This document shows, one piece after another, positions 26,353 through 35,293 of a stretch of 64,000 nt of DNA (positions within the stretch are counted from its first letter, which is position 1; every line of letters begins with the position of its first letter). Under the pieces are notes generated by a model that had not been told where the DNA came from, ran no database searches, and saw nothing but the letters and a program-made list of their open reading frames with translations. Location of the stretch: contig SLTK01000007.1 in the NCBI GenBank assembly GCA_004347695.1, positions 598,823 through 662,822 of the forward strand, in the 5' to 3' direction. The stretch comes from Chloroflexota bacterium. Lineage in GTDB: Bacteria; Chloroflexota; Anaerolineae; Anaerolineales; Anaerolineaceae. Made by a program: the position numbers and the translations under genes.

Positions 26353-26964
26353 TTAATCTTCGCTGGTGGTCTCGCCGAGCGCCCAGCGGGCGAAACGTCG
26401 GATTACGATGTTCTCCCCGGTCGAAACGATGGTCTCGTTCATCAGATCCTGGATCGTTTTGCTGTCGTCGCGGATGTATTTCTGGCGCATCAGGACGAAT
26501 TCGTCTTTGAATTTGGTGACAGCCCCTTCGACAATCCTGGGGATGATCGCATCTTTTTTGCCTTCTTCGCGCGCTTTGGTAGTGGCGATTTCAGCTTCAT
26601 GATCGATCACGCTCTGGGGTACATCCTCTTCACGGATATACAGCGGAGCTGTGGCGGCAATCTGCAGGGCGACTTCGTGGGCAAATTCGCGGAATTTATC
26701 GCTGCGGCCAACGAAATCGGTCTCCGAGTTCACTTCCACCATAACGGTCACGCGGCCTGCGCCGTGCGAATACACGTCAATGACGCCTTCCGAGGCTTGC
26801 CGGGAGGCGCGCTTGGCGGCGGTAGCCAGCCCTTTTTCGCGCAAATAATCGAGAGCTTTGTCGAAATCCCCATCAGCAGCCTCGAGTGCTTTGCGGCAAT
26901 CGAGAATGCCGGCGCTGGTTGCTTCGCGCAGTTTTTTGATCATTTCAGTGGTGATTGTTGCCAT
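26353..26964 (-). CDS. tsf: translation elongation factor Ts
   Basis: Exchanges GDP for GTP on EF-Tu. The 203 aa form is short, like the Thermus-type factor, rather than the longer E. coli type. The UBA-like N-terminal domain (LREATSAGILDCRKALEAA) and the EF-Tu-contacting VEVNSETDFVGR motif are present, with one core subdomain. It follows rpsB by 48 bp and is followed by an intrinsic terminator. Confidence 0.97.
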   Translation of the reverse strand: MATITTEMIKKLREATSAGILDCRKALEAADGDFDKALDYLREKGLATAAKRASRQASEGVIDVYSHGAGRVTVMVEVNSETDFVGRSDKFREFAHEVALQIAATAPLYIREEDVPQSVIDHEAEIATTKAREEGKKDAIIPRIVEGAVTKFKDEFVLMRQKYIRDDSKTIQDLMNETIVSTGENIVIRRFARWALGETTSED

Positions 26965-27012
26965 TTATGGGTTCCTTCTATGGTAGGTTCGATCGCTGAA
27001 ATAGCAGCCAGA

Positions 27013-28083
27013 TTACTCGCTTGCTTCGTCTGACGATGCGGCTGGTGTTTCACTGGCTTCATCAGCCACTTTGGCTGCGGTTTTGCTTGTCTTCCTGGTC
27101 TTCTTGGCGACGGGTTCGCTGACTTCCTTGGTTACCTCAACCGGGGTCTCAGTGGTTTCTTCGGCTACTTCAACCGGGGTTTCAGCGGTTTCTTCAATTG
27201 TCTCAACTACCGCTTCGACGGTTTCGCCGGGCTCTTCCACTTCTTCTGTGTGCGGGCTCAATTTAGCCAGGGTGGAAGCCCCAAGCAGGCTTGCGTCATC
27301 CATTTCTTCTTCCAGCATTTGACGGCGTGGGACACGAGCGGCAGGAGTCGCTGCTACTCCGGCTTCAGCGCCTTCCGCAACAGAGACATCGTCCTTGCGC
27401 ATCGCTTTGCCTTCGAGGACAGCGTCGGCGATCTTGCCGACCAGGAGCTTGATGGCGCGAATGGCGTCATCGTTGGAGGGGATCACATAATCTACGCCGC
27501 CGGGAGGGCAGTTGGTATCGACCAGGGCAATCACCGGGATTTCTTTGGCGTTTGCTTCACGCACAGCGGTATCTTCGCGCATAACATCCACAATGAATAC
27601 CAGCTCGGGCAAGCGTTTCATGCCACGAATGCCGTTCAGGCGGATATTGAGGCGGGTGATCTCGCGGTCGATCAACAGGGCTTCTTTTTTGGTGATGCGC
27701 TCGATTTCACCGGTCTCGTGCATACGTTCAAGCCGCTCCATTTCCTGGATGCGGTCGAAGATGGTTACCCAGTTGGTGAGGGTGCCGGGCAGCCAACGCT
27801 CGGTCACGTAGGGCATACCGCAGCGGGTGGCTTCTTCTTTGATGGTCTCCTGCGCCTGGCGTTTGGTGCCAACAAAAAGGACCGTGCCGCCGTCGGCTAC
27901 GGTCTTGGAAACCATTTGATAGGCCTGGGTGAGGGATTTAACCGTTTGCTGCAGGTCGATGATGTGAATGCCGTTGCGCTCGGTGAAAATGAACGGGCGC
28001 ATGGCCGGGTTCCATTTGTTGGTGCGATGCCCGAAGTGAACACCACTTTCCAACAAAGCTTTCATGGAAATAATTGATGCCAT
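27013..28083 (-). CDS. rpsB: 30S ribosomal protein S2 with acidic C-terminal extension
   Basis: Small-subunit ribosomal protein. Residues 1 to about 235 are the S2 core ([60 protein letters not shown]). The remaining about 120 residues are a low-complexity tail rich in Glu, Val and Thr with near-repeats of the type ETPVEV, ending in Lys/Ala/Ser-rich sequence. Tails of this kind occur in some phyla; the length here is notable. AAGGAGA precedes the ATG. First gene of rpsB-tsf-pyrH. Confidence 0.97.
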   Translation of the reverse strand: MASIISMKALLESGVHFGHRTNKWNPAMRPFIFTERNGIHIIDLQQTVKSLTQAYQMVSKTVADGGTVLFVGTKRQAQETIKEEATRCGMPYVTERWLPGTLTNWVTIFDRIQEMERLERMHETGEIERITKKEALLIDREITRLNIRLNGIRGMKRLPELVFIVDVMREDTAVREANAKEIPVIALVDTNCPPGGVDYVIPSNDDAIRAIKLLVGKIADAVLEGKAMRKDDVSVAEGAEAGVAATPAARVPRRQMLEEEMDDASLLGASTLAKLSPHTEEVEEPGETVEAVVETIEETAETPVEVAEETTETPVEVTKEVSEPVAKKTRKTSKTAAKVADEASETPAASSDEASE

Positions 28084-28437
28084 TTTATTAAGTTCTCCTT
28101 TGCGTTAGATCCTCCGCTCCCGTCTTCCCGTGCCTGAACCGCGTTGGCGGCACGCCAGGGTCGGTCGGGGAGCGTGTGAAATTGCTTTGCCAGTCGCAAA
28201 GCCGGACAATTCTACCATAGAACTGGCAGAGAATCGAGAAATTGCTGAAATAGGAGCGGGCAGGTTTACCATGGATTGTAAAGAATGAAGAACATCCATT
28301 TACTCGAGCCAGTATTGCCTGACCACCGCTGATCGTTATAAAATATTGTCAGGTAACACCGGCTGCGCCGCCCTGTTCGCGAGGGCACATTTGAGTTATG
28401 GGCGCTATCCATAAGTGCAAAATCGGACGGAGGCTTC
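28084..28437. other. intergenic region between divergent rpsB and DUF3052 genes
   Basis: About 350 bp holding the promoters of both genes by position. I see no ORF or repeat I can support. An AT-rich stretch around 28337-28350 (ttataaaatattgt) is a possible promoter core. A ribosomal-protein leader structure is conceivable, but I could not identify one by eye. Confidence 0.3.
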
Positions 28438-28878
28438 ATGACCGGCTACTCAGGTACCCCGCTGGCAAAGAAACTGGGCATCCAGCCCGGGTTCACGCTC
28501 GCGGTTGTAAACCCGCCGGGAGAATATCGCCAGCTCGTCGATCCCATGCCGGATGGGGTAACCATCCACAGCGCAGTCAGCGAGTCAACGGACATGGTTC
28601 ATCTTTTTTGCACGCAACGAGCCGACCTGACCAGCGCGCTGACAAGGACGGTTGCGCATCTGAGAGCAGATGCCGCGGTATGGGTTTCATGGCCCAAGAA
28701 GGCATCGAAGGTGCCAACCGATATCACTGAAGACACAATCCGGGAGGTGGCGCTCCTGCTCGGCCTGGTGGACGTCAAAGTGTGTGCAGTGGATGAAATC
28801 TGGTCGGGCTTGAAACTGGTCATTCGCATAGAGAATCGCGCAGGCCGGGCCAAAGGTGAACCCCTTCAGCCTGCATAA
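28438..28878 (+). CDS. DUF3052 family protein
   Basis: 146 aa, cytoplasmic. It matches the DUF3052 family closely: GTPLAKKLGIQPG at the N-terminus, VWVSWPKKASKVPTDITED in the middle and GLVDVKVCAVDEIWSGLKLV towards the end. The family's function is unknown; the fold is often described as related to SAM-binding or nucleotide-binding small domains, but nothing here shows a catalytic site. GGAGG lies about nine bases before the ATG. It stands alone. Confidence 0.88.
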   Translation: MTGYSGTPLAKKLGIQPGFTLAVVNPPGEYRQLVDPMPDGVTIHSAVSESTDMVHLFCTQRADLTSALTRTVAHLRADAAVWVSWPKKASKVPTDITEDTIREVALLLGLVDVKVCAVDEIWSGLKLVIRIENRAGRAKGEPLQPA

Positions 28879-29029
28879 GTCCGTCATGTTCCCGCGTTTG
28901 TGAATTGGTCAGCTTTGCAAGGATCGAGCTTTTTTCTGCGCAGCAAGTCCTGGTTCCCGGATATGAGCCTGATTCAGCGCGGGCGTCCTCCGGACTAAAA
29001 ATCAACTCATATGTTTCGCTAACCCGCCC

Positions 29030-29548
29030 ATGGCTGTTATCCGCACCGCCCAAATTGAGGATGCACTCGCGATTGCCCATGTCCACGTAGACACCTGGCG
29101 GACAACCTACGGGGGCATCATTCCGGACGAGCATTTGGCCAACCTGAGCTACGAACGCTGCCAGGCAGGCTGGATCGAGCATCTTTCGCGGCCGGAGGTG
29201 GAACAAGTTTTTGTGGTCGAGGAGCCGGGCGGTGCAATCGTGGCATTTGCTTCGGGCGGCCCGATCAAGGAGACCCTGGGCGAGTGGGACGGGGAATTGT
29301 ACGTGCTGTACGTGTTGAAGGCCTTCCAGGGACTGGGCTACGGCAAGCAACTGGTCACTCATGTGGCGCAGGATTTGGCCAGGCGGGACTTTCGTTCGAT
29401 GGTCATCTGGGTGATGAAAGACAATCCGGCGCGGCGTTTTTACGAAAAGCTGGGCGGCCGGCTGATCGGCGAGCAGGGCATTACGATTGGCGGGAAGGAC
29501 TTGCTGAAAGTGGCTTATGTCTGGCCTGAACTCACAGTTTTCAGGTAG
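29030..29548 (+). CDS. GNAT family N-acetyltransferase
   Basis: Transfers an acetyl group from acetyl-CoA to an amine; the substrate is unknown. The 172 aa protein has the N-terminal AHVHVDTWRTTYGGIIP segment frequent in this subgroup, the motif A coenzyme-binding region LYVLKAFQGLGYGKQLV (Q-x-x-G-x-G) near residues 102-118 and the motif B region DNPARRFYEKLGGRL. No partner gene is evident. The 150 bp before it show nothing recognisable. Confidence 0.9.
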   Translation: MAVIRTAQIEDALAIAHVHVDTWRTTYGGIIPDEHLANLSYERCQAGWIEHLSRPEVEQVFVVEEPGGAIVAFASGGPIKETLGEWDGELYVLYVLKAFQGLGYGKQLVTHVAQDLARRDFRSMVIWVMKDNPARRFYEKLGGRLIGEQGITIGGKDLLKVAYVWPELTVFR

Positions 29549-30082
29549 GGCGGATTTACCGCCCAATCGCCGGTACAGGCGATTTATCGAGACCTTGCGA
29601 CAGAATGGATTCTTTGGTGGGCGTGCTTCTACAGGTTGACGATGGACCTTGCTCGAGGACGATCACCCGTGAAGATTCAGGCATATTGCTACGCCCGAAA
29701 AGGGAGGCTCGCAACAAAATGATGGCGGTTGTTAAGGTGCGGATGGATTGAAAAGGGTATTCGTTTCAAAAAACGAATAGGTGATATTAAGGTTTTAGGG
29801 CCGATATGCGGTGGGGATTGGGTCAAAAACCCGTATTGCTGGGGGTTTGGCTATTCGTATTCGTTTTGTAAAAAAAATATAAACGAATGGGTCCAGCAAG
29901 TTAATAGTATTTATGTTCTATTATAACACGGGTGTCAACCCCTCCCCGGCCCTCCCCATTTTTTCAAAATGGAGAGGGAGGAAGTGACCTGCGGGCGGAG
30001 ACCGGCGCGAACGGGGAAAATACCAGGCGATTTTTCATTTTATGCCATAATTGCAGCATAGCCCGAGTCCGAAGTGTAAATA
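29549..30082. promoter_or_regulatory. AT-rich intergenic region with paired inverted repeats
   Basis: Two ATTCGTTT/AAACGAAT inverted repeats lie 100 bp apart: TATTCGTTT-caaa-AAACGAATA at 29758-29779, and ATTCGTTT (29859-29866) with AAACGAAT (29881-29888). A third hairpin, CCTCCCCATTTT/AAAATGG.GAGG, is at 29951-29978. A possible -10, CATAAT, lies at 30046-30051 within tgccataattgcagc, which is also found at 63440-63454. No gene is supported. Operator function is inference. Confidence 0.4.
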
Positions 30083-31429
30083 ATGGACGGGGCGAATCTG
30101 CGAAATCCGGAGGCGCTTTGCGTGGCCAAGCAGAAATTCAATAATCTCGATGCGTATGAAAGCTTTATCAAGACCAGCATAAAGCCCTGGTCACCTGCCC
30201 AACGGATTGCGCTGGCGGCCGGCATGGCAGAGCGATGGCTTCACGCGTATGAAACCTTCTCCAACAGCGAGAATTGGGGGGACCCGGCCGTCTTGCGACG
30301 GAGTCTGGCTGCGGGATGGAACAGGCTGGGCGGCCAGGCATCTTCCGCAGTGAACTGGCATTCCCTGAGTCAACAGGTGCAAAACATTACGCCGCATATG
30401 GACGATTTCGACGCGATTGAGGCGTTATGCGCCTGCGCGATGGTCCAATATGCCATCGACTGCTGCACCGAGAAAGACAACAACACACCGGCGCTCATGG
30501 CGGTACTTTCAGGCCTCGAAGCCGTCCAGCCGGATTTGCTCGATGGCGATCCGGTTCCGGCCCGGATGTGGAACAATAGCGCCATCCACCGGGAAATCGA
30601 CAAACAAGTGCGCCTGATCGAAACTATCCAATCTATGGGCAGTGCAGACATGGGTTATCAAGCTGTGCAGGCCTTGCTGGCAGATCCCCAGATGGCCGGT
30701 GAGATTCAGCCAAGAGACGAGAGCGGCCCGGTCGGGCGGACGAACCAGGAGATTTACGAGCAGTACCGGCAGATCATCCAAATGGACATCAAGGGCGCTG
30801 CGAAAGGTCTGGATCCCCGAAAAAATCCGCAGATGGCAGCCATGCTGTACCTTGCGGCCTGGATGGGCAGGTACAGCCGGCGAAAGCAAATGCTCTCGGG
30901 CGAGTACGGTCCATTGATGGACCGGACGGCAGTTCAGCGCCTTTTGGCAAAGAATCGGGCCAAAGACCAGGCAGTAACCGCTACTCCCGTCTGGGACGCA
31001 AACGCGCAGTGGACCATCGATGTGTTTTACCAGAACACAATGAACGGATTGGATGCTCGCTCGCCAGAAAGCCCGCATGGATACGGCCCCTCGCTGCGGC
31101 GATTATGGGTGGAGGCGAAGCAGCGCAACCTGAACGATGCGGAAGCCTGGGAGGCGATCGAGGCCTGGGCGCGCTACCAACCGGAGGCATGGGGGCGGAA
31201 AAGCAAGGTGGCGGCGACAAACTCCGCAGCGCTGCAAGCAGCCCTTGCCCTGCCGCTGAGCTGGAGCGCCACCGGCAACCCGGACGTCCCCTGGAAAACG
31301 GAGGTGGATGGGAATTCCTGGCAGGTGCGGCTGAATGACTTCCCGGATGAGGTGATGTACTCGCTGACGGTCAATGGGGAAGTCGCCGGGGATTTTCACG
31401 ATTGGCCGAAAATGTGGGAAAGGGAGTAG
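30083..31429 (+). CDS. DUF416-like protein with long C-terminal extension
   Basis: 448 aa, soluble. Residues about 20-150 resemble DUF416/YjaG: LAAGMAERWLHAYETFS, NWGDPAVLRRSL, and DDFDAIEALCACAMVQYAID follow that family's pattern. The remaining 300 residues are mostly helical with a Trp-rich segment (AWEAIEAWARYQPEAWG) and a beta-like C-terminus (WQVRLNDFPDEVMYSLTVNG); I do not recognise them. E. coli YjaG is under 200 aa, so this is either a fusion or a divergent larger family. DUF416 has no established function. It lies just upstream of the toxin-immunity island. Confidence 0.6.
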   Translation: MDGANLRNPEALCVAKQKFNNLDAYESFIKTSIKPWSPAQRIALAAGMAERWLHAYETFSNSENWGDPAVLRRSLAAGWNRLGGQASSAVNWHSLSQQVQNITPHMDDFDAIEALCACAMVQYAIDCCTEKDNNTPALMAVLSGLEAVQPDLLDGDPVPARMWNNSAIHREIDKQVRLIETIQSMGSADMGYQAVQALLADPQMAGEIQPRDESGPVGRTNQEIYEQYRQIIQMDIKGAAKGLDPRKNPQMAAMLYLAAWMGRYSRRKQMLSGEYGPLMDRTAVQRLLAKNRAKDQAVTATPVWDANAQWTIDVFYQNTMNGLDARSPESPHGYGPSLRRLWVEAKQRNLNDAEAWEAIEAWARYQPEAWGRKSKVAATNSAALQAALALPLSWSATGNPDVPWKTEVDGNSWQVRLNDFPDEVMYSLTVNGEVAGDFHDWPKMWERE

Positions 31430-31709
31430 AGAAGAGGCTGGTGCGTTGCTCACAGAGAGTTGGCGCGCTAGGTCGCTCACAGAGCGCCCTGCGGGCGGGA
31501 GAACGGCGCGAACAGAGGTGGTTGGTAAAACCAGTTCGAGAGCGCCATATATGGCACGAATTTCCTAATCGCGACTATCATATCTGGTGTTTTCAGATGA
31601 TTTTAGCTATCTTAGAACAGTTACTCTATATCTCGGATAACCTGAATTCAGATAATAATAATATCAAGTCTCATCACATCCTACTTTTCGAAAGAAAATC
31701 GGGGGCATT
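31430..31709. other. intergenic region, start of AT-rich segment
   Basis: Contains a ctcacagagcgccctgcggg element (31477-31496) of the dispersed family and a partial copy at 31449. Base composition turns AT-rich from about 31560. No gene is supported. Confidence 0.4.
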
Positions 31710-32426
31710 ATGATGACATTCCTAAATCGATATCTGAAAGGTGAATATGTTCAGGTTTGGTCGGAATTGCTTGAATATGGTGAAAGTGTGCGCCAGGAAC
31801 CCATTCTCTCGGACGCACTGGCGGTATCCCAAGAAACAATGGCACGCGCCAAGACAAATATTGAACGACTAATTCCTCGTCTTACTGAAATAGGTTTTCA
31901 GTTTTTTGCTCCTGAGATGGTCTATGGGTTACCAAAACAGAGAGATTTAAACTATTTACATGAATTAGAAGAACAAGTTGGCTTAATACCCCTGTCCATG
32001 CAAATTTGTTATGAAAAAATCGGTTTTGTTCTGTTGATGGGCACTCATCCAGAATGGAAGAATTATTTTACAAAGGATTTTTTAATAGACCCATTGGTGA
32101 TATTGCCAATTGAGTCTGGATTAGAAGAATTTCAACAATGGCAATGGAGGCAAGAGACATTTGGCGATAAAGTTACTGGGGGATTTCAATTTCCACTTTC
32201 CCCAGATATCTATCATAAATCGAATATCAGTGGTGGTGATCCCTACAGTATCGGGCTACCCAATGCGGCAATTGATGCCCCATTAATTGGAGAACGTCAT
32301 AATACTACATTTGTGGATTATTTGAGAATTTGTTTTAAGTGGGGTGGCTTTCCAGGATTTGAAACTTGTGAAACATACCCTCGAGAGGCCATTTCATATC
32401 TAACAGAAGGATTATTACCCTTGTGA
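31710..32426 (+). CDS. hypothetical protein, possible immunity protein
   Basis: 238 aa, cytoplasmic, no signal peptide. I do not recognise the family with confidence. The N-terminal half is helical (QETMARAKTNIERLIPRLTE) and the C-terminal half includes GGDPYSIGLPNAAIDAPLI and FVDYLRICFKWGGFPGFE, giving the compact mixed look of small immunity or SMI1-type proteins. GGGGG lies six bases upstream of the ATG. It precedes the RHS-toxin tip and is less GC-rich than the genes before 31 kb. A role as an immunity gene is inference from position. Confidence 0.55.
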   Translation: MMTFLNRYLKGEYVQVWSELLEYGESVRQEPILSDALAVSQETMARAKTNIERLIPRLTEIGFQFFAPEMVYGLPKQRDLNYLHELEEQVGLIPLSMQICYEKIGFVLLMGTHPEWKNYFTKDFLIDPLVILPIESGLEEFQQWQWRQETFGDKVTGGFQFPLSPDIYHKSNISGGDPYSIGLPNAAIDAPLIGERHNTTFVDYLRICFKWGGFPGFETCETYPREAISYLTEGLLPL

Positions 32427-32589
32427 CCGTTGGATAAAGTAACTCAAACTATGATACCCTCTGATTGTACGTTCTTTGCGATTGTAAGTTTTTTATTTTT
32501 TACATAAGTTGAATAGAGTGACGACCAGGAAGAGATTCTTTCTTGGAAATATATGATTCTCAGAAGTCCATCAAAATAACAAACCCTTG

Positions 32590-32615
32590 AGAAAATTCCT
32601 CATGGAGAATTTTCT
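32590..32615. terminator. AT-rich hairpin before the RHS fragment
   Basis: Perfect 9-bp stem AGAAAATTC/GAATTTTCT with an 8-nt loop, followed by tattactttc. It may be a weak terminator for the preceding gene. The surrounding 32427-32698 is AT-rich and non-coding, and marks the 5' edge of RHS similarity. Confidence 0.35.
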
Positions 32616-32734
32616 TATTACTTTCTGGTTCTCCACAAACAAATATTCATAAACGAAGAATTAGCAGAGTATCCATTAAGAGTTGGATCAGTAGTCACGG
32701 CTACCTGTGGGATGAGCTCTCGCCCTACGGCGAC

Positions 32735-33634
32735 GTGGTGTTGGAAACGGATGGGGGCGGATCGACGCTGGCCAGCTACGTGCTGGGCGGGACGGAACTG
32801 CTCTCGCAAACCCGCGGCGGGGCGACGAGCTACTATCTGCACGACGGGCAGGGCAGCACCCGCGCGCTGAGTGATGATTCGGGCGCGGTGACCGGCACCT
32901 ACGCCTATACAGCCTTCGGGGATCTCTACGCCCAAACCGGATCGACTGCCAATGTTTATTTGTATACCGGCCAGCAGTTCGATTCGTTGACCGGATTGTT
33001 TAGTCTTCGGGCCAGGTACTTCGATCCGCTGATAGGACGTTTCTTAAGTCGGGATGACTTTGCTTATAATAACCTCAGTCCGCTTGAACTGAATCGATAT
33101 GTTTACACCGCAAATAACCCAATCAACAATATTGATCCAACGGGAAATCAAGCCTTTGTGGAGTATCAAGCAAGGCATCAAGAGGAACTGGCAGCGCATC
33201 CTGCTCTCCAAAGTTTGGGGGAGACCACAGCTTCTTCCTTAGAAGGGCCTGTCTATGCGGGGCGAGCTAAATGGTACTACCAATTCTTGAGTCGAGCGGA
33301 AAGCTCTCGAACGACAATAGCGGTAAGTCGTATTCAACTCACAGATGGGACTTTACAGGAGATTGTGTCAGTTAATGGGCAAGCTGGCAAAGATATTGCC
33401 GCAAAGATCGCTCAAGCAGCCGCCAGGAATGGAGCGAGGTTTGTTTCACCTGCCTCGCTGGCTGAGCACGCTGAAATCGCATTATATAATTATGCAAAAG
33501 GAAGTGAAGCATTTCGTGCGATTGGTATTTCAAATTGGGGGGGTGCTTGTCCTGCCTGTACAGGTTTCTTCAGGACAGTTGGAGACATTGGGTTATATTG
33601 GATTAAACAGTTCACATTTGGATATTTTCCATAG
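32735..33634 (+). CDS. 5'-truncated RHS-repeat protein tip with a C-terminal deaminase-like toxin domain
   Basis: About 299 aa from a GTG; RHS-like sequence in the same frame extends back to about 32699 (SHGYLWDELSPYGD) and then stops abruptly, so the large shell-forming part is missing. Residues 10-137 are the RHS-associated core (GQGSTRALSDDSG, LFSLRARYFDPLIGRFLSRD, YVYTANNPINNIDPTG). Residues about 140-299 are a variable toxin module with a zinc-deaminase pattern: H245-A246-E247 and C272-P-A-C275 (ACPACTGFF). In such folds His/Cys bind zinc and Glu shuttles protons to deaminate a base in nucleotides or nucleic acid. There is no clear promoter or ribosome binding site. It could be a displaced toxin cassette, a silent recombination donor or a pseudogene. 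Confidence 0.8.
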   Translation: MVLETDGGGSTLASYVLGGTELLSQTRGGATSYYLHDGQGSTRALSDDSGAVTGTYAYTAFGDLYAQTGSTANVYLYTGQQFDSLTGLFSLRARYFDPLIGRFLSRDDFAYNNLSPLELNRYVYTANNPINNIDPTGNQAFVEYQARHQEELAAHPALQSLGETTASSLEGPVYAGRAKWYYQFLSRAESSRTTIAVSRIQLTDGTLQEIVSVNGQAGKDIAAKIAQAAARNGARFVSPASLAEHAEIALYNYAKGSEAFRAIGISNWGGACPACTGFFRTVGDIGLYWIKQFTFGYFP

Positions 33635-33655
33635 AATTAGAATAGGATCGGCAGG

Positions 33656-34366
33656 ATGGCTACATGGATGCATAACGAAGGTGACCGTTTAGAACAACTG
33701 ATCATTGCACTGAAGAATGGTGACAGCGCTGTCCGTGCCAAGGCAGCCATGGAATTGGGGCGGCTCAACGATCGGAGCGCAGTCAGACCTCTTGTAGATG
33801 CGATGGAAGACCCGGATGAGGGCGTGCGCTCAAGCGCGACATCCGCATTGGAGATGCAAGATTTAGCGTCTGTACTGGGTGCTACCCCGCGGCTGATCCA
33901 CTTGCTGCAAAATGAGAACAGTGAAATTCGCTGGCGAGCCTCCCGAGTTTTAGGCAAAGGCCGGGATAGGCGGGCGATCGAGCCACTTGTGGCTGCGCTT
34001 AAGGACAGAGACAGCAATGTTCGCTGCGAAGCTGCTGAGGCATTAGCCAGGCTTGACCCTGGGCAAACCGTAGAACGGCTCATCGACATGCTAACGGATG
34101 ATGATCACCTGGTGCGCTGGAATGCTGCGGGTTTGTTACACGAAATCGGTGACAGGCGGGCCACCATACCTCTCATCAAAGCGTTAAACGATCCGAGCAG
34201 CGAGGTGCGATTCAATGCTGCTATGGCGTTGGGGAAAATCGGGGATGAACGGGCTTTGCCAGTTCTCCAAAAGGTACGGCAAAGTGATATCGCGGAGACT
34301 ATCAGCGGTCACATGGTTAGCGATGCAGCCAGGGAAGCGATTGAGAATATCAAGAAAAGGTTATAG
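33656..34366 (+). CDS. HEAT-repeat protein
   Basis: 236 aa protein made of about six HEAT/PBS-lyase-type helical repeats, visible as recurring units such as SAVRAKAAMELGRLNDRSAV, NSEIRWRASRVLGKG and SNVRCEAAEALARLDPG. These fold into a curved scaffold that binds proteins or nucleic acids. It starts 21 bp after the toxin stop, and its own stop is directly followed by the ATG of the WD40 gene with no gap. By position it is the prime candidate for the toxin's immunity protein, but HEAT proteins have many other roles; this is inference. Confidence 0.85.
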   Translation: MATWMHNEGDRLEQLIIALKNGDSAVRAKAAMELGRLNDRSAVRPLVDAMEDPDEGVRSSATSALEMQDLASVLGATPRLIHLLQNENSEIRWRASRVLGKGRDRRAIEPLVAALKDRDSNVRCEAAEALARLDPGQTVERLIDMLTDDDHLVRWNAAGLLHEIGDRRATIPLIKALNDPSSEVRFNAAMALGKIGDERALPVLQKVRQSDIAETISGHMVSDAAREAIENIKKRL

Positions 34367-35293
34367 ATGATCCCCTTTGATTTGCCCTTCCGAACGGATC
34401 TTACCCAGTTCACTCCTGAGAACGTCTTCGATTGGGCAATCCTCGCATGCGAGTTTGTCGAGCAACCCGGCGGCTTTGCCTGGTCGTCTGATGGGGCGGC
34501 ATGGTCCGCTTATCGAGATGTAATTCTTGTAACTCAAGGAAATCGGCACGTTATTACAGGTCATCTTGATTACATCGCGGGGATAACCTTTAGTTCCGAC
34601 GGACGATGGTTGGCTTCAGCCAGCCATGACACAAGCGTGCGGGTGTGGGATGTGCTCTCCTGTCGCGAGCAAGTAAAACTAATCGCTGATCCCTATATGG
34701 CCCAAGGTGTTAGCTTCAATGCAGATGGAACGTATCTGGCTTCTTGTGGAGGGGAAAAACTGCCAGTACGTCTTTGGAATGTGATCGAGGGAAGGGAAAT
34801 CCGTCAGTTCGATGTCCCTGGGAGCGATTCATTCCAATCTGTAGTCTTTACGCCCAGGGGAGACTACCTGGCTGCTTGTGATCTGACCGGTAAGGTCGTT
34901 CTATGGGACAGCGAGTCAGGGGATGTGATCGCAGTAGGTCAGCACCCTGATATGGCCATGGCCGTGTCGATCTCGCCGGACGGATCGAAACTGGCTTCGG
35001 TCGGCCAGGATGGTTCTGTGAAACTATGGAATATCCCTTCGCTCACCTTACATACCGAATTCAGGGTCGACGAGGGGGTGTTCTCAGTGGCTTTTCATCC
35101 CAGCGGGAATCTACTGATTGCAGGTGACGGGTTGGGACGACTTCACGTGTGGAATCTCATAAACAACCGCCTGATAAGGACCGTTTCCGTTCAAACCGAT
35201 CTAATCTCATCGGTCTCGCTAAATCCTTCCGGCACCTTGTTGGCTTCGGTTAGCATGGATGGCTCTATCAAGATCTTGGGATCCAACTTGTAA
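34367..35293 (+). CDS. WD40-repeat beta-propeller protein
   Basis: 308 aa, no signal peptide. About six to seven WD40 units span residues 45-305: ITFSSDGRWLASASHDTSVR followed by VWDV, VSFNADGTYLASCGGE, VSISPDGSKLASVGQDGSVK followed by LWNI, and so on. The first 40 residues form an unrelated head. The ATG directly abuts the TAG of the HEAT gene, implying translational coupling and joint function. A soluble prokaryotic WD40 protein coupled to a HEAT protein behind an RHS toxin is uncommon. Function unknown; protein-protein binding is expected. Confidence 0.85.
   Translation: MIPFDLPFRTDLTQFTPENVFDWAILACEFVEQPGGFAWSSDGAAWSAYRDVILVTQGNRHVITGHLDYIAGITFSSDGRWLASASHDTSVRVWDVLSCREQVKLIADPYMAQGVSFNADGTYLASCGGEKLPVRLWNVIEGREIRQFDVPGSDSFQSVVFTPRGDYLAACDLTGKVVLWDSESGDVIAVGQHPDMAMAVSISPDGSKLASVGQDGSVKLWNIPSLTLHTEFRVDEGVFSVAFHPSGNLLIAGDGLGRLHVWNLINNRLIRTVSVQTDLISSVSLNPSGTLLASVSMDGSIKILGSNL

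Noticed and set aside
27250-28077. Plus-strand frame opposite rpsB
   Set aside because: rpsB is unmistakable on the other strand; the frame is a shadow.
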